Source: an uncultured Bacteroides sp. (GTDB taxonomy: Bacteria > Bacteroidota > Bacteroidia > Bacteroidales > Bacteroidaceae). Taken from it: 64,000 nt of DNA. The notes under the pieces are model-generated. The model saw only the letters and a list, made by a program, of their open reading frames with translations. It ran no database searches and was not told where the DNA came from. Positions within the stretch are counted from its first letter, which is position 1, and every line of letters starts with the position of its first letter. This document shows, one piece after another, positions 48,206 to 56,747 of the stretch. The position numbers were made by a program, and so were the translations under genes. Location of the stretch: positions 1 to 64,000 of the forward strand of contig CAMFND010000093.1 of assembly GCA_945965395.1 (NCBI GenBank), read 5' to 3'.

Positions 48206-49474
48206 ATGCGCACACGCTCTCCCTGGTACTGGGTACCCTCACTCTACTTTGCCGAAGGACTTCCCTACGTGGCTGTCATGATTTTATCCCTGATGATGTA
48301 CAAACGGATGGGCATCTCGAATACAGAGGTGGCCCTCTACACCAGCTGGCTGAACCTGCCCTGGGTCATCAAGCCCCTGTGGAGCCCGTTTATTGACCTG
48401 CTCCGCACCAAGCGGTGGTGGATTGTCACGACCCAGTTGCTACTGGGTGCCGGACTGGCCGGCATTGCCTTCACCATCCCCACCAGCCATTTCTTCCAGA
48501 CCACATTGGCGGTGTTCTGGCTCGTAGCCTTCAGTTCCGCCACCCACGACATCGCCGCCGACGGCTTCTACATGTTAGGCCTTACCCCGCATCAGCAAGC
48601 CTTCTTCGTGGGCATCCGCAGCACGTTCTACCGCTTTGCCACCATCGCCGGACAAGGACTGCTCATTATGCTGGCCGGCTGGATGGAAGAAATGACCGGA
48701 CGCACATCGTACGCCTGGAGCATCACCTTCTTCACGTTAGCAGGCTGCCTGCTGGCTCTGTGGCTCTACCATTCCTTCGTACTGCCCCGTCCTGACCAGG
48801 ACTGCCCGTCGGTTGCCCGACAAGGAGAAGCCCGGAGCATACTGACCGACTTCCTGCTCACCTTCCGTTCCTTCTTCCAGAAAGAACAGGTGCTCACCGC
48901 CATCCTGTTCATGCTGCTTTATCGCCTGCCCGAAGCACAGTTAGCCAAGATGGGCATTCCCTTTCTGCTCGACCCGGTGGAACAAGGAGGACTCGGCATG
49001 ACTACAGCACAGATAGGCTTTGCCCAAGGTACGCTCGGCATTGTCGGACTCACTTTGGGAGGTATCCTGGGAGGCATTGCCGTAGCACGCCACGGACTGC
49101 GCCGCTGGCTCTGGCCGATGGTATGGGCCATCTCCCTGCCCGATATTGTCTACGTGTACCTGAGTTACGCCCAGCCCGACAACTTAATCATCGTGAACAG
49201 CTGCATCTTTGTGGAACAGTTCGGCTACGGATTCGGATTCACAGCCTACATGCTCTACCTTATTTATTTTGCCAACGGCACACACAAGACCTCGCACTAT
49301 GCCATCTGTACCGCCTTCATGGCCTTGGGCATGATGCTGCCGGGCATGATAGCCGGCTGGATGCAAGAGACTTTAGGCTACCAGCTGTTCTTCATCTGGA
49401 TTATGGTTTGCACACTGGCCACCTTCGGCGTTACCGCCCTGCTGAAAATCGATCCTGAATTCGGGAAGAAATAA
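48206..49474 (+). CDS. AmpG-like MFS permease (muropeptide uptake candidate)
   Basis: A 422-residue inner-membrane carrier with about twelve segments and the AmpG/PAT pattern: YFAEGLPYVAVMILSLMMYK at the N-terminus, LPWVIKPLWSPFIDLLRTKR, and SSATHDIAADGFYM in the fourth segment. AmpG imports anhydro-muropeptides for wall recycling. It starts 12 bases after the SpoIID gene and ends the three-gene operon. The substrate is inferred; acetyl-CoA transporters share the same superfamily. Confidence 0.88.
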   Translation: MRTRSPWYWVPSLYFAEGLPYVAVMILSLMMYKRMGISNTEVALYTSWLNLPWVIKPLWSPFIDLLRTKRWWIVTTQLLLGAGLAGIAFTIPTSHFFQTTLAVFWLVAFSSATHDIAADGFYMLGLTPHQQAFFVGIRSTFYRFATIAGQGLLIMLAGWMEEMTGRTSYAWSITFFTLAGCLLALWLYHSFVLPRPDQDCPSVARQGEARSILTDFLLTFRSFFQKEQVLTAILFMLLYRLPEAQLAKMGIPFLLDPVEQGGLGMTTAQIGFAQGTLGIVGLTLGGILGGIAVARHGLRRWLWPMVWAISLPDIVYVYLSYAQPDNLIIVNSCIFVEQFGYGFGFTAYMLYLIYFANGTHKTSHYAICTAFMALGMMLPGMIAGWMQETLGYQLFFIWIMVCTLATFGVTALLKIDPEFGKK

Positions 49475-49529
49475 AAAGACTCGTTTTGTCCGGCCTTTAC
49501 TTTCCGGAAAGGAAGTGCCGGACAAAACG
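49471..49529 (-). terminator. Terminator overlapping the end of the LysR gene
   Basis: A 13-bp stem (CGTTTTGTCCGGC, 49482-49494, with 49517-49529) encloses the smaller palindrome CTTTCCGGAAAG. On the minus strand it is followed by TCTTTTTATTT. The right arm lies inside the last LysR codons, so coding and termination signals overlap. Confidence 0.8.
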
Positions 49530-50393
49530 CATAAAATTCAATACTGTATCCGCCTCCTGTCCCTGAGCCGATACAAAACAGAAATGCCGCTTGAATTGCA
49601 GGCCCTCAATGTCAATCACCTGAAAGTCTCCTTCCTTCAGTTCCCTCTCCAGGGCACAGATTGACACAATACCCATACTGTTGCTGCACCGCAAGAACGA
49701 CTTGATACCTTCCGTACTGCCTAAGTGCATCCGCACGTTCAGCGAAGAAAGCTTCAGTCCCTGCTCTGCCAATACCATCTCAATGGCATCCAGCGTGCCG
49801 GAACCCCGTTCACGAAGTACCAGCGGCACACTGACAAACTCCTCCAGCGTCAGTTCCTCCTTTCCGGCCCAGCGACCGCGCGGACAAACTACCGGTACCA
49901 GTTCATCGCACCAAAACGGGTCGTAGCGCAGGCTGGGCAGGCGGAACACTCCCTCCACCATACCTACGTCAATGGTATGCTCCTGCAAAGCCTTCTCCAC
50001 ATTGCGCGAATTGGTGTCCATCAATGACACACTCATCTTGGGATAACGCTCCGTAAAAGCAGCCAGCACAGGCGGAAGCACATACTGTGAGATTGTCGTA
50101 CTGGCCCCTAACCGTAACTCTCCCGCATACTCATTGTTCAACTGGTGCATGTCGTACTCCAGCTTGCGGTAATCGTCCAAAATCCGTTCGCAGTGCTCCA
50201 TCAGCAGCTTTCCGGCCTCAGTGAGCGAAATGGAATTTCCCTTCCGGTTGAACAGACGCACACCATAGAGACTCTCCAGTTCCCTAACATGCTTGGTCAC
50301 TGCCGGCTGACTCACAAACAACTCCTGCGAAGCCTTGGTAAAACTAAGGTTTCGTGCCACACTATAGAAAGCTTTCAAACGGAAATCGGACAT
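49497..50393 (-). CDS. LysR-family transcriptional regulator
   Basis: A 298-residue regulator with a winged helix at residues 1-60 (FTKASQELFVSQPAVTKHVR) and a two-lobed ligand-binding domain typical of CysL/CysB-like members (LRLGASTTISQYVLPPVL, DVGMVEG, PLVLRERGSGT). The target is unknown. The gene lies 12 bases after the unknown 193-residue gene on the same strand, so it is not divergent from an obvious target operon as many LysR genes are; autoregulation or control of a distant gene is likely. Confidence 0.93.
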   Translation of the reverse strand: MSDFRLKAFYSVARNLSFTKASQELFVSQPAVTKHVRELESLYGVRLFNRKGNSISLTEAGKLLMEHCERILDDYRKLEYDMHQLNNEYAGELRLGASTTISQYVLPPVLAAFTERYPKMSVSLMDTNSRNVEKALQEHTIDVGMVEGVFRLPSLRYDPFWCDELVPVVCPRGRWAGKEELTLEEFVSVPLVLRERGSGTLDAIEMVLAEQGLKLSSLNVRMHLGSTEGIKSFLRCSNSMGIVSICALERELKEGDFQVIDIEGLQFKRHFCFVSAQGQEADTVLNFMRFVRHFLSGK

Positions 50394-50405
50394 ATTTCCA
50401 CAAAA

Positions 50406-50987
50406 TTAAAGTTCCTCTGCCCGGATGCCCAACGACTGAAGAATGGCAAATCCTAACATTTCAAAGGAATATTCATAATCGTGTGCCGGAGGATTCATGC
50501 CGAACACCGTCACACCATCTTTTCCCTTTATCTTTGCCGCCAGCCGCTCCACAGCTTCTCCATATTCCCCTTCATCGGGCACCAGCATGATTCGGCGTGC
50601 ATCTTTCGATTCGGTCAGCAGTTGCAATGATTCCGTAAACAAGTCCTCCCGACGGGCCATATCCGAAGGCTGGAAAGCATAAAGCGCAAACTCGCCCAGG
50701 CGGCTCTGGAATGCCATGCCGTGAACCTCTTTTTCCAAATCGGAAGGAAGGCAGAAATTCATCCGGCTATGCTCCGCATCATACACAAAAATTACCTGTA
50801 TCTCATTCTTGCCCGGCTCAATTCCCGCATCCAAAGCCAGACACTCCAGCAACACGGCCAAATCAGCCTTAGGCAGTTCACGCCCCACCAGCGGTGCAAA
50901 ATGTGCAGCCATATCCTTCCCCACACGGTCAAGGAAAACTGCATCAATCAAAATTACATCAGAAGCAAAGGGTATTTTCTTTTCCAT
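50406..50987 (-). CDS. Conserved protein of unknown function
   Basis: A 193-residue soluble protein, MEKKIPFASDVILIDAVFLD at the start. It has alternating strands and helices (EIQVIFVYDAEHSRMNFCLP, TVFGMNPPAHDYEYSFEMLG) and no signal peptide or membrane segment. I recognise no domain. It sits between the AAA-ATPase/nuclease gene (20 bases upstream) and the LysR gene (12 bases downstream) on the same strand, so the three are probably co-transcribed at least in part. Confidence 0.75.
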   Translation of the reverse strand: MEKKIPFASDVILIDAVFLDRVGKDMAAHFAPLVGRELPKADLAVLLECLALDAGIEPGKNEIQVIFVYDAEHSRMNFCLPSDLEKEVHGMAFQSRLGEFALYAFQPSDMARREDLFTESLQLLTESKDARRIMLVPDEGEYGEAVERLAAKIKGKDGVTVFGMNPPAHDYEYSFEMLGFAILQSLGIRAEEL

Positions 50988-51007
50988 ATTAGTTAATGTG
51001 TTTCTAT

Positions 51008-52573
51008 TTATACTTGTTTCCAGTCGCTGATAGTTCCCGTTTCGGAAGAGAACACGGCACCTACCTTATACAACTTACGGTTGTCGGCCGCATACTCACG
51101 GGCATAACCTTTTTCCTCTATCTGCTGCAAGGCATCAGCGGCTGTACCGTCCAGCTTGAACTCAAAGATATAGACATGCTGCGGAGTCTCCACCACACAA
51201 TCCACACGGCCCTGGCTCTGCACCTTCTCCGTGTAGACCGTATAAACACTCAGCAGGCGAAGAAGGAGGTAGAAAGTATAGTGGAAGTAGCGTTCACGCT
51301 CCCGCTCGTTCTCCTTGCGACGCATCGTGTAAGGTATGCTTGCCAGGAACGAGGTCAGGCCCGTGCGGAAGTTTTCTAACTCCCCTTTCCGAAGAAATAT
51401 AGCTGCCTCACGCACCCACGGATAGATTTTATCCCCGTTATCGAAATATTTCGAAGCCACCATTGACAGAAAACCTTTTTTCACCTCATCATTAGGATAA
51501 TCCAGAAGAAACAAATCAAAATCCCTGTCAAAATTCTTGATGGTGAGATAACCACTCTGGTAAATCATCGGCAAGGGCTGCTCTACATCCGCCTTGTAGT
51601 CAATGAACTCCTTCGGCGCATAATATTTGCCCGTTATTTCATCCATGTTCTCATTCGTATGCGAAAGCAGACGGATAAGGTAAGTAGGCGTACCGCTCTT
51701 AAACCAGTAGTCGGAAATATCAAGTGTTGCAAAAGCATTCAGCAGACTGAACGGATTATAGATGTCCGTCATGTTTTTACTGAAATGATAACCGTCATAC
51801 TGGGCTTTCAGCCGGTTCCTCATCTCTTCGTAAGAACACTGGTAAACTTCCGCCATGCTTTCCATCGGTTCACGGAAAGTGACGTCAAGCTCCTCCTGCG
51901 TGATGCCGCAAAGCGTCTCATACCTGCCGTGCATGCTGATGTCGAAAGGCTGGTTGAAACCGCTGAACACGCTCACCTGAGAGAATTTCGTCACACCCGT
52001 AAGGAAAACGAACTGAAGATGCTCGTCCGCACCCTTGAACAAGGAATAGAAACTTTTCAGGATATTCCGGTGCTCCTCCTCCAGACTCTTGTCCACATCC
52101 AGCACGTCCAGTATCGGCTTGTCATATTCATCCACCAGTACCACCGCCCGAAGACCAGTCTGTTCGTGAGCTTTTGCAAGAATCTTCTTGAAGCGGAATC
52201 CGAGATTTACATCCATGGAACCGTCTTCCATTCCATAGTCCTTCTCCCAGACGGACATATAACTTGCAATGGCATCCCTCAATGAGCCGGGACAGGTATA
52301 TTCGCCCCCATTGAAATCCATGTGAAATACCGGATACACCTTCCAGTCCTTCTCCAGGCTGTCAATTTTCAAGCCCCTGAACAGCTCCTTACGCCCTAAA
52401 AAATAGTTCTTCAGCGTGGAAACCAACAGACTCTTCCCGAAACGTCGCGGACGGCTCAGAAAGTAAATAGAACCTTCCTTGGCAAGAGAATAGACCATAT
52501 CCGTCTTGTCCACATACACATAACCGTCTTCGATAATCCGGTCAAAACTCTGTATTCCAATTGGGTATTTCAT
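51008..52573 (-). CDS. AAA-ATPase-like protein with a C-terminal PD-(D/E)XK nuclease domain
   Basis: A 521-residue protein of a family very frequent in Bacteroidales. The N-terminal ATPase has the Walker A FLSRPRRFGKSLLVSTL and Walker B VVLVDEYDKPILD; the C-terminal part holds the nuclease core GRVDCVVETPQHVYIFEFKLDG, with Asp, Glu and Lys in the right order. The role is unknown; defence or mobile-element upkeep has been suggested for such pairs of domains. It starts 32 bases after the remnant toxin gene on the same strand. Confidence 0.9.
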   Translation of the reverse strand: MKYPIGIQSFDRIIEDGYVYVDKTDMVYSLAKEGSIYFLSRPRRFGKSLLVSTLKNYFLGRKELFRGLKIDSLEKDWKVYPVFHMDFNGGEYTCPGSLRDAIASYMSVWEKDYGMEDGSMDVNLGFRFKKILAKAHEQTGLRAVVLVDEYDKPILDVLDVDKSLEEEHRNILKSFYSLFKGADEHLQFVFLTGVTKFSQVSVFSGFNQPFDISMHGRYETLCGITQEELDVTFREPMESMAEVYQCSYEEMRNRLKAQYDGYHFSKNMTDIYNPFSLLNAFATLDISDYWFKSGTPTYLIRLLSHTNENMDEITGKYYAPKEFIDYKADVEQPLPMIYQSGYLTIKNFDRDFDLFLLDYPNDEVKKGFLSMVASKYFDNGDKIYPWVREAAIFLRKGELENFRTGLTSFLASIPYTMRRKENERERERYFHYTFYLLLRLLSVYTVYTEKVQSQGRVDCVVETPQHVYIFEFKLDGTAADALQQIEEKGYAREYAADNRKLYKVGAVFSSETGTISDWKQV

Positions 52574-52605
52574 AAATGAACTATTAATAATGAATCATGG
52601 ATTTG

Positions 52606-52769
52606 TTACATATCTTTCCTTTGCAGGTTCTTTTCCATCTTCTTGTCGTATGCCTGTCCTCTGGGCACCAGATAGAGAAACATTACACAGTCATCCACTA
52701 TCTGTACATGATAGCTGAAGAAGGCACGGTAACTACCTTTTCAAACTCCTTTGAAAATTCAACCCTCAT
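52606..52769 (-). pseudogene. RelE/ParE-like toxin gene broken by an internal deletion
   Basis: The ATG at 52769 overlaps the antitoxin stop as ATGA and encodes MRVEFSKEFEKVV, a RelE-type start. The frame then meets a stop after 23 codons. In another frame, from about codon 14 on, the sequence reads YRAFFSYHVQIVDDCVMF and LYLVPRGQAYDKKM, the normal C-terminal strands of the toxin, ending in TAA at 52606. About 40 central residues are missing and the junction (GTAGTTACCGTGCC) shifts the frame. The locus is too short and too split to appear in the ORF track. Confidence 0.85.
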
Positions 52770-53023
52770 TTCTCAACCGCTCCAAGCCAGTCCATAAATT
52801 CCTTGCGCTCGTTCTTATCCAGCTTGACCTTTCCGTCCGGGTAATTCTCGGTCATATAGCGGTAAGCTTCGCTGTCATCGTATTCTTCGGCTGTCTTGTC
52901 GAGCAGGTTTTCTATCAACTTCTTCAGATTCGTGCCCTGGCGTGCTGCCATGACCGAAAGAACCTTGAAAGTGTCCTCTTTCAGGTCGATAATCTTTTTC
53001 TTATATGTTACTGTTGTTTCCAT
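52766..53023 (-). CDS. Antitoxin of a RelE/ParE-type module (now without a working toxin)
   Basis: An 85-residue protein from ATG 53023 (METTVTYKKKIIDLKED), preceded by AAGGAGGA. The ribbon-helix-helix-like first half (KIIDLKEDTFKVLSVMAARQ followed by NLKKLIENLLDK) would bind DNA as a dimer, and the acidic tail YDDSEAYRYMTENYPDG would wrap the toxin. It overlaps the toxin remnant by four bases. With the toxin deleted it is an orphan antitoxin that could still repress its own promoter or neutralise a related toxin elsewhere. Confidence 0.82.
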   Translation of the reverse strand: METTVTYKKKIIDLKEDTFKVLSVMAARQGTNLKKLIENLLDKTAEEYDDSEAYRYMTENYPDGKVKLDKNERKEFMDWLGAVEK

Positions 53024-53149
53024 TATTCCTCCTTTTCTACAAATATATAAAATATATATGATATATACTGTATAGATATTATTTTTTATTTTAAGCTTTA
53101 CCCTGCAATACCTAACGCTATATATGTAAACACACGAAGCCTCCGGCAA

Positions 53150-53461
53150 CTGCCGAAGGCTCCTGTTCTTTTGATTATTTTATCTCACTTTTCAATAACC
53201 GCTGATGTAACTTCTTTCAGCTGCAAATTGTCCGTATGTCCCTTCATTTTTTAGATACAAAATCTATCAAAAAACATATGTAAATTTTAATCAAAACATA
53301 CCTACATTCTTTCAGACTTTTAAGCATTTCTTATATTCTTGTCTGTAAGCAACACGGTATAGTGATGTGATACACGATATACCATATAGTAGTACCTGCC
53401 ACCTTACCCGTGTTACCTCAAATGTGAAGTAACTACGAAGTGCTTAGTAACAGTGTCACAG
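53150..53461. other. Gene-free region with several short inverted repeats
   Basis: About 310 bp without a credible ORF between the toxin-antitoxin remnant and the surface lipoprotein gene. It contains a stem at 53136-53162 (AGCCTCCGGCA with TGCCGAAGGCT, one mismatch), an interrupted palindrome GGTATA-N16-TATACC at 53356-53383 and GTTAC/GTAAC arms at 53412-53433. Some may be termination signals for the lipoprotein operon; the rest is unexplained. Confidence 0.45.
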
Positions 53462-55303
53462 TTAGGGAATAGCTACAATTTTGTCCGCATATTCGCTCCA
53501 TGCTGCCTTGTAAGCATCTACCGAAGCGGACGGTACGTAGATGTTGGTAAGGGCGGAGCAACCGTAGAAAACAGTCTCACCCAGAGTAGGCGGTGTCTCA
53601 GCCAGACATGTAACGGTACCTAAGGAAGTACAACCGGAAAATGCTCTTTTCCCGATGCTTGTCACCCCGACCGGGAAAGTGATATTGCCGAGCATTGCGC
53701 AGCCCTCAAATACACTCTCTCCAAGCGTGGTTACCAAGGGCGGAATTTCGATGGCTGCCAAGGCTTTATTGCCTGCGAAGCAAAAGTAGGGTATTTCTGT
53801 CAGCTGCGAACCTTCTACAAAGGTTACGCTTTTGAGAGATTGGCATATATTGAAGGCCATTTTGTCTATTGTCTTGACCGTTGCCGGAATAAAAATGGAT
53901 TCCAGCTTGTAGCAGCACGCAAAAGCTTCATTTCCTATTGTTGTCAGTTTCGAATCCGCAGGAATGGTGAAGGAGGCCATTTCTTCGCAATATTTGAACG
54001 AGTCTGATTGGATTTTTTCCACTGATGCGGGAATGGTTGCGCTGGTCAGTTTCTTGTATTTACAAAAGGCCTGGCTGGAAATCGTTGTCACGCCGTCGGG
54101 CACCGTCAGGAGTTGAAGTATGTAATTGCCCGCAGGATTGTTCTGATAACTGAATGTATAGCTGTTGTAGGTCGATTCCCCCAGGTCAATAGTAACAAGA
54201 GATTCATTTTTTCTGATGGCAGACCAGTCTGAAGAGCTAAGTGTGCAGTTTTTCAGGACGACGGAGGTCAGGTCGGTGCGGCCTCCTATCAGATTGGCTA
54301 TTTGGCCATATGTAAGACCGTCCGCTTTCAATTCAGTGCCCACAATGCCTCCTGCGGTCTTGACGGAGATGTGTCCGATAGTGGTGCTGCCCTTTTTATT
54401 GTCCAGCATCACGAGGATTTCTCCCTCTGAGTCCTCATTGGGAGCGGTTACAGTGAGAGTGAACCCTGTACTTGCGGAACGGGTCAAGGCTATTTCGGCC
54501 TTCCAGCCCGCTGGAGCCAAAACGAAGAGATTGTCCGTGGTGAAGTCGGCACTACCCCCGGCAGTGCATTGTATTGTAGTTGTTCCGCCGTAAAGCAGGG
54601 ATACGCTCTCAGGATTGAACGTCAGGCTGATACCCGTGTAGCGAGGCACTTGGAAGGTACTGCCATCGGCCAGGGTGAAGATAATGTAGTCATCGTTTGT
54701 AGTGTCAACGTTTTCAAAAAAGCGGTCACCATCCTCGCCGTTGACGCGCGTCCACGTTTTACCACCGTCCACGCTCAGATAGATAGCATCCGCCACAATA
54801 GCATTATTCTGTGAGTCGGTAGTAATACCTTTATCGGTTAGATTCGTACCAGTGGCCAGTTGAGGCAAAGGAGCACTGTCACCATCGATACCGTTAGCCT
54901 TGATGGGGTTGTCCTGGGCGTCGGTCAGGAGTTCACCGTTCAACGTCCAGTACCAGTTGTCGTCTTCACCTTGTGTGACGCTGATTTGCGGAGTATCTCC
55001 ATTCGTGCCGTGATAAATGGTGATGGAGGGTGTGTTCAGGAAACTGATAGTGAAACCCACTTCCACACCATTCTTCATGACCGGTGTCACTTCAGTGATG
55101 TAGTCCGTTGTACTCAGCAGAGTCTGCAGTGCCTGAATATTGGTGTTCGTCTCGGTTTGCCAGGCTTCGAGGAGGGTAAGACGCTTTTCATGCTCCTGTA
55201 ATTCCTTGCGGATATCGTCAATGTCGCTTTTCATACAACTATTCATACTTAAAGACAGACACGCCAACGACAAAACGGTCATAATAGTTTTCATTTTTCC
55301 CAT
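53462..55303 (-). CDS. Surface lipoprotein: DUF4988-like N-terminus plus BspA-type leucine-rich repeats
   Basis: A 613-residue lipoprotein (lipobox LSMNSC). A short coiled coil (IDDIRKELQEHEKRLTLLEA) and a DUF4988-like region of acidic GDxP-type repeats follow, then an Ig-like beta segment (about 225-320). From about 330 come some nine BspA-type repeats of 23 residues, such as LTSATIPASVEKIQSDSFKYC and LGNITFPVGVTSIGKRAFSGC. The C-terminus ends in a typical YAAWSEYADKIVAIP-like cap. BspA proteins bind host or bacterial surfaces. It follows the outer-membrane protein gene after 23 bases and is probably displayed with it. Confidence 0.9.
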   Translation of the reverse strand: MGKMKTIMTVLSLACLSLSMNSCMKSDIDDIRKELQEHEKRLTLLEAWQTETNTNIQALQTLLSTTDYITEVTPVMKNGVEVGFTISFLNTPSITIYHGTNGDTPQISVTQGEDDNWYWTLNGELLTDAQDNPIKANGIDGDSAPLPQLATGTNLTDKGITTDSQNNAIVADAIYLSVDGGKTWTRVNGEDGDRFFENVDTTNDDYIIFTLADGSTFQVPRYTGISLTFNPESVSLLYGGTTTIQCTAGGSADFTTDNLFVLAPAGWKAEIALTRSASTGFTLTVTAPNEDSEGEILVMLDNKKGSTTIGHISVKTAGGIVGTELKADGLTYGQIANLIGGRTDLTSVVLKNCTLSSSDWSAIRKNESLVTIDLGESTYNSYTFSYQNNPAGNYILQLLTVPDGVTTISSQAFCKYKKLTSATIPASVEKIQSDSFKYCEEMASFTIPADSKLTTIGNEAFACCYKLESIFIPATVKTIDKMAFNICQSLKSVTFVEGSQLTEIPYFCFAGNKALAAIEIPPLVTTLGESVFEGCAMLGNITFPVGVTSIGKRAFSGCTSLGTVTCLAETPPTLGETVFYGCSALTNIYVPSASVDAYKAAWSEYADKIVAIP

Positions 55304-55326
55304 ATTTCTATATATTAATGATTAAA

Positions 55327-56562
55327 TTATTTTATATTCCAGATTATACCAATTTGCGGAAGCCACATGGCATTGTGTTTAGTCTTACCAAACGGTGTAC
55401 GTATCCCGTCAAAATTATTGTCAGTCATCCATATTCCGGAGTTCTTCAACTGCAAATCGAGGCTGTTATTAATCCTGTAACGCATTGTCAAAGCACCTCC
55501 CAGCCCGAATGATATTTTGGAAGGAGATGTAGAGCCATCGGAATACAGGCTATTATCAGCCTTTGCATGAATATCTGATGAGAAAAACTGTCCATATACA
55601 GTTGGAGAAATCCAAACAGTAAAACGATGCTTCAAAGCAGTCTTACTGAACAATCGGTTCACATTGACATCAAGACTTAAGCCTAAGTTAAACAGAGATA
55701 CATCCGAATATAAATCAGCATATCGGGACATTGTCTGTTGTTGCGGAACATACCATGTCATACCGTCCGGCGCAAGAAGATAATCCTGAGCATAACTTCG
55801 CGCTCCAAGTTTACCCTTTGCATAATCTAACGAAAGAGATACGGCAAAAAATTCAGAAATACGGTAACCTCCCTGTATTCCTGCCGCAAAACCGACATAG
55901 GTCTTATCGGCAGACATGGAAAGCATGTCACCCCAGAAGAAAGGAATTCCAACATTGATACCGGCCATCCATCGTGTCATTTCAGGTTTCAAAGGTATTT
56001 TTGCCGATTCAAGATTCTGAACCGGTTCTGTATCTTTCTGTTCAGTTTTTTTTGATTCGGAGGTTTTCTCTTCTGTTTCAACCAAAACCTGTTCTTCTAT
56101 ATTTTGATTATTCTCCAAATCTGAATGTCCTTCCTTATCAACAGCTTCTTGTTGTACAACCGGAACTTCCATACGCACCGTAACAAAATCACCGTTTGTA
56201 ACATAGTTATGAGTAACAAAACATTCTTCCGTCAAATCTTTTTTAATTATAAGTTCAGATTTCACACGGTTAGAACGGATGGCAGCCATAGTAAGATTTT
56301 CTTTGCTACTTCCCATGGAATTACAATAGCCACATACATAAATATGCATTTTGCCTTCGAGTATTTCGGGCTTGCGACTGTCCACGAATTCAAAAAGACG
56401 GACAAGTTCGCTATCATTTCCGCTCCACGGGACATAGAACATATCCTCCTGCGGTACAAAGCGGAAGGTGTAGATAGTGTCAGACTTCTGCTGCGCAATG
56501 ACAGGAAAAGTTATCGTCATCAGCCACAGAAACAGGGTAAGAAAAGTGATTTTTCTGCTCAT
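55327..56562 (-). CDS. Outer-membrane protein with an OmpA-like N-terminal domain and a C-terminal barrel
   Basis: A 411-residue protein. After a signal peptide (LMTITFPVIAQQ) comes a domain that resembles OmpA-type or DUF3868-like wall-binding folds (MHIYVCGYCNSMGSSKENLTMAAIRSNRV shown in part). A disordered acidic linker follows (residues about 150-195), rich in Glu, Lys and Thr. The last 210 residues are a beta-barrel with amphipathic strands ending in an aromatic-rich strand (WLPQIGIIWNIK). It is encoded just before the BspA lipoprotein and downstream of a tandem repeat likely bound by the adjacent AraC regulator. Confidence 0.82.
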   Translation of the reverse strand: MSRKITFLTLFLWLMTITFPVIAQQKSDTIYTFRFVPQEDMFYVPWSGNDSELVRLFEFVDSRKPEILEGKMHIYVCGYCNSMGSSKENLTMAAIRSNRVKSELIIKKDLTEECFVTHNYVTNGDFVTVRMEVPVVQQEAVDKEGHSDLENNQNIEEQVLVETEEKTSESKKTEQKDTEPVQNLESAKIPLKPEMTRWMAGINVGIPFFWGDMLSMSADKTYVGFAAGIQGGYRISEFFAVSLSLDYAKGKLGARSYAQDYLLAPDGMTWYVPQQQTMSRYADLYSDVSLFNLGLSLDVNVNRLFSKTALKHRFTVWISPTVYGQFFSSDIHAKADNSLYSDGSTSPSKISFGLGGALTMRYRINNSLDLQLKNSGIWMTDNNFDGIRTPFGKTKHNAMWLPQIGIIWNIK

Positions 56563-56674
56563 GTTTTTATCTATTTTACTAATTCTAATACAATTTTAAA
56601 TTACCTAGAATGTAAAATAAATAAAAAGAGTTTATACAACCTCACTTTTCCTAATAAAAACATTGATTTACATA

Positions 56675-56681
56675 CAAAATA
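56675..56681 (-). promoter_or_regulatory. Candidate promoter of the outer-membrane protein/lipoprotein operon
   Basis: The minus strand reads TATTTTG, one base shorter than TAnnTTTG, 8 bases after the tandem repeat. It would give a leader of about 105 nt. A poor match fits an activator-dependent promoter. Confidence 0.4.
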
Positions 56682-56689
56682 GGAAAAAA

Positions 56690-56730
56690 TTGTTGTTTAG
56701 GATATTTTATTTTGTTGTTTAGGATATTTT
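56690..56730. repeat. Tandem 19-bp direct repeat, 22-bp pitch; candidate AraC operator
   Basis: TTGTTGTTTAGGATATTTT occurs at 56690-56708 and again, without any change, at 56712-56730. The three-base spacer gives a pitch of 22 bp, two helical turns. It lies between the AraC-type gene and the operon it probably controls, directly upstream of the candidate -7 box where the -33 element would be. Confidence 0.85.
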
Positions 56731-56747
56731 TTGTTCTATAGGCAATT

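Noticed and set aside
55327-56562. Assigning the outer-membrane protein to a fimbrial (Mfa/FimB-like) locus.
   Set aside because: The N-terminal domain is only loosely similar and no fimbrial subunit genes are adjacent.
56125-56682. A 185-codon plus-strand ORF opposite the start of the outer-membrane protein gene.
   Set aside because: It has an AT-driven Phe/Asn/Lys composition, is antisense to a signal peptide and domain on the other strand, and has no ribosome site.
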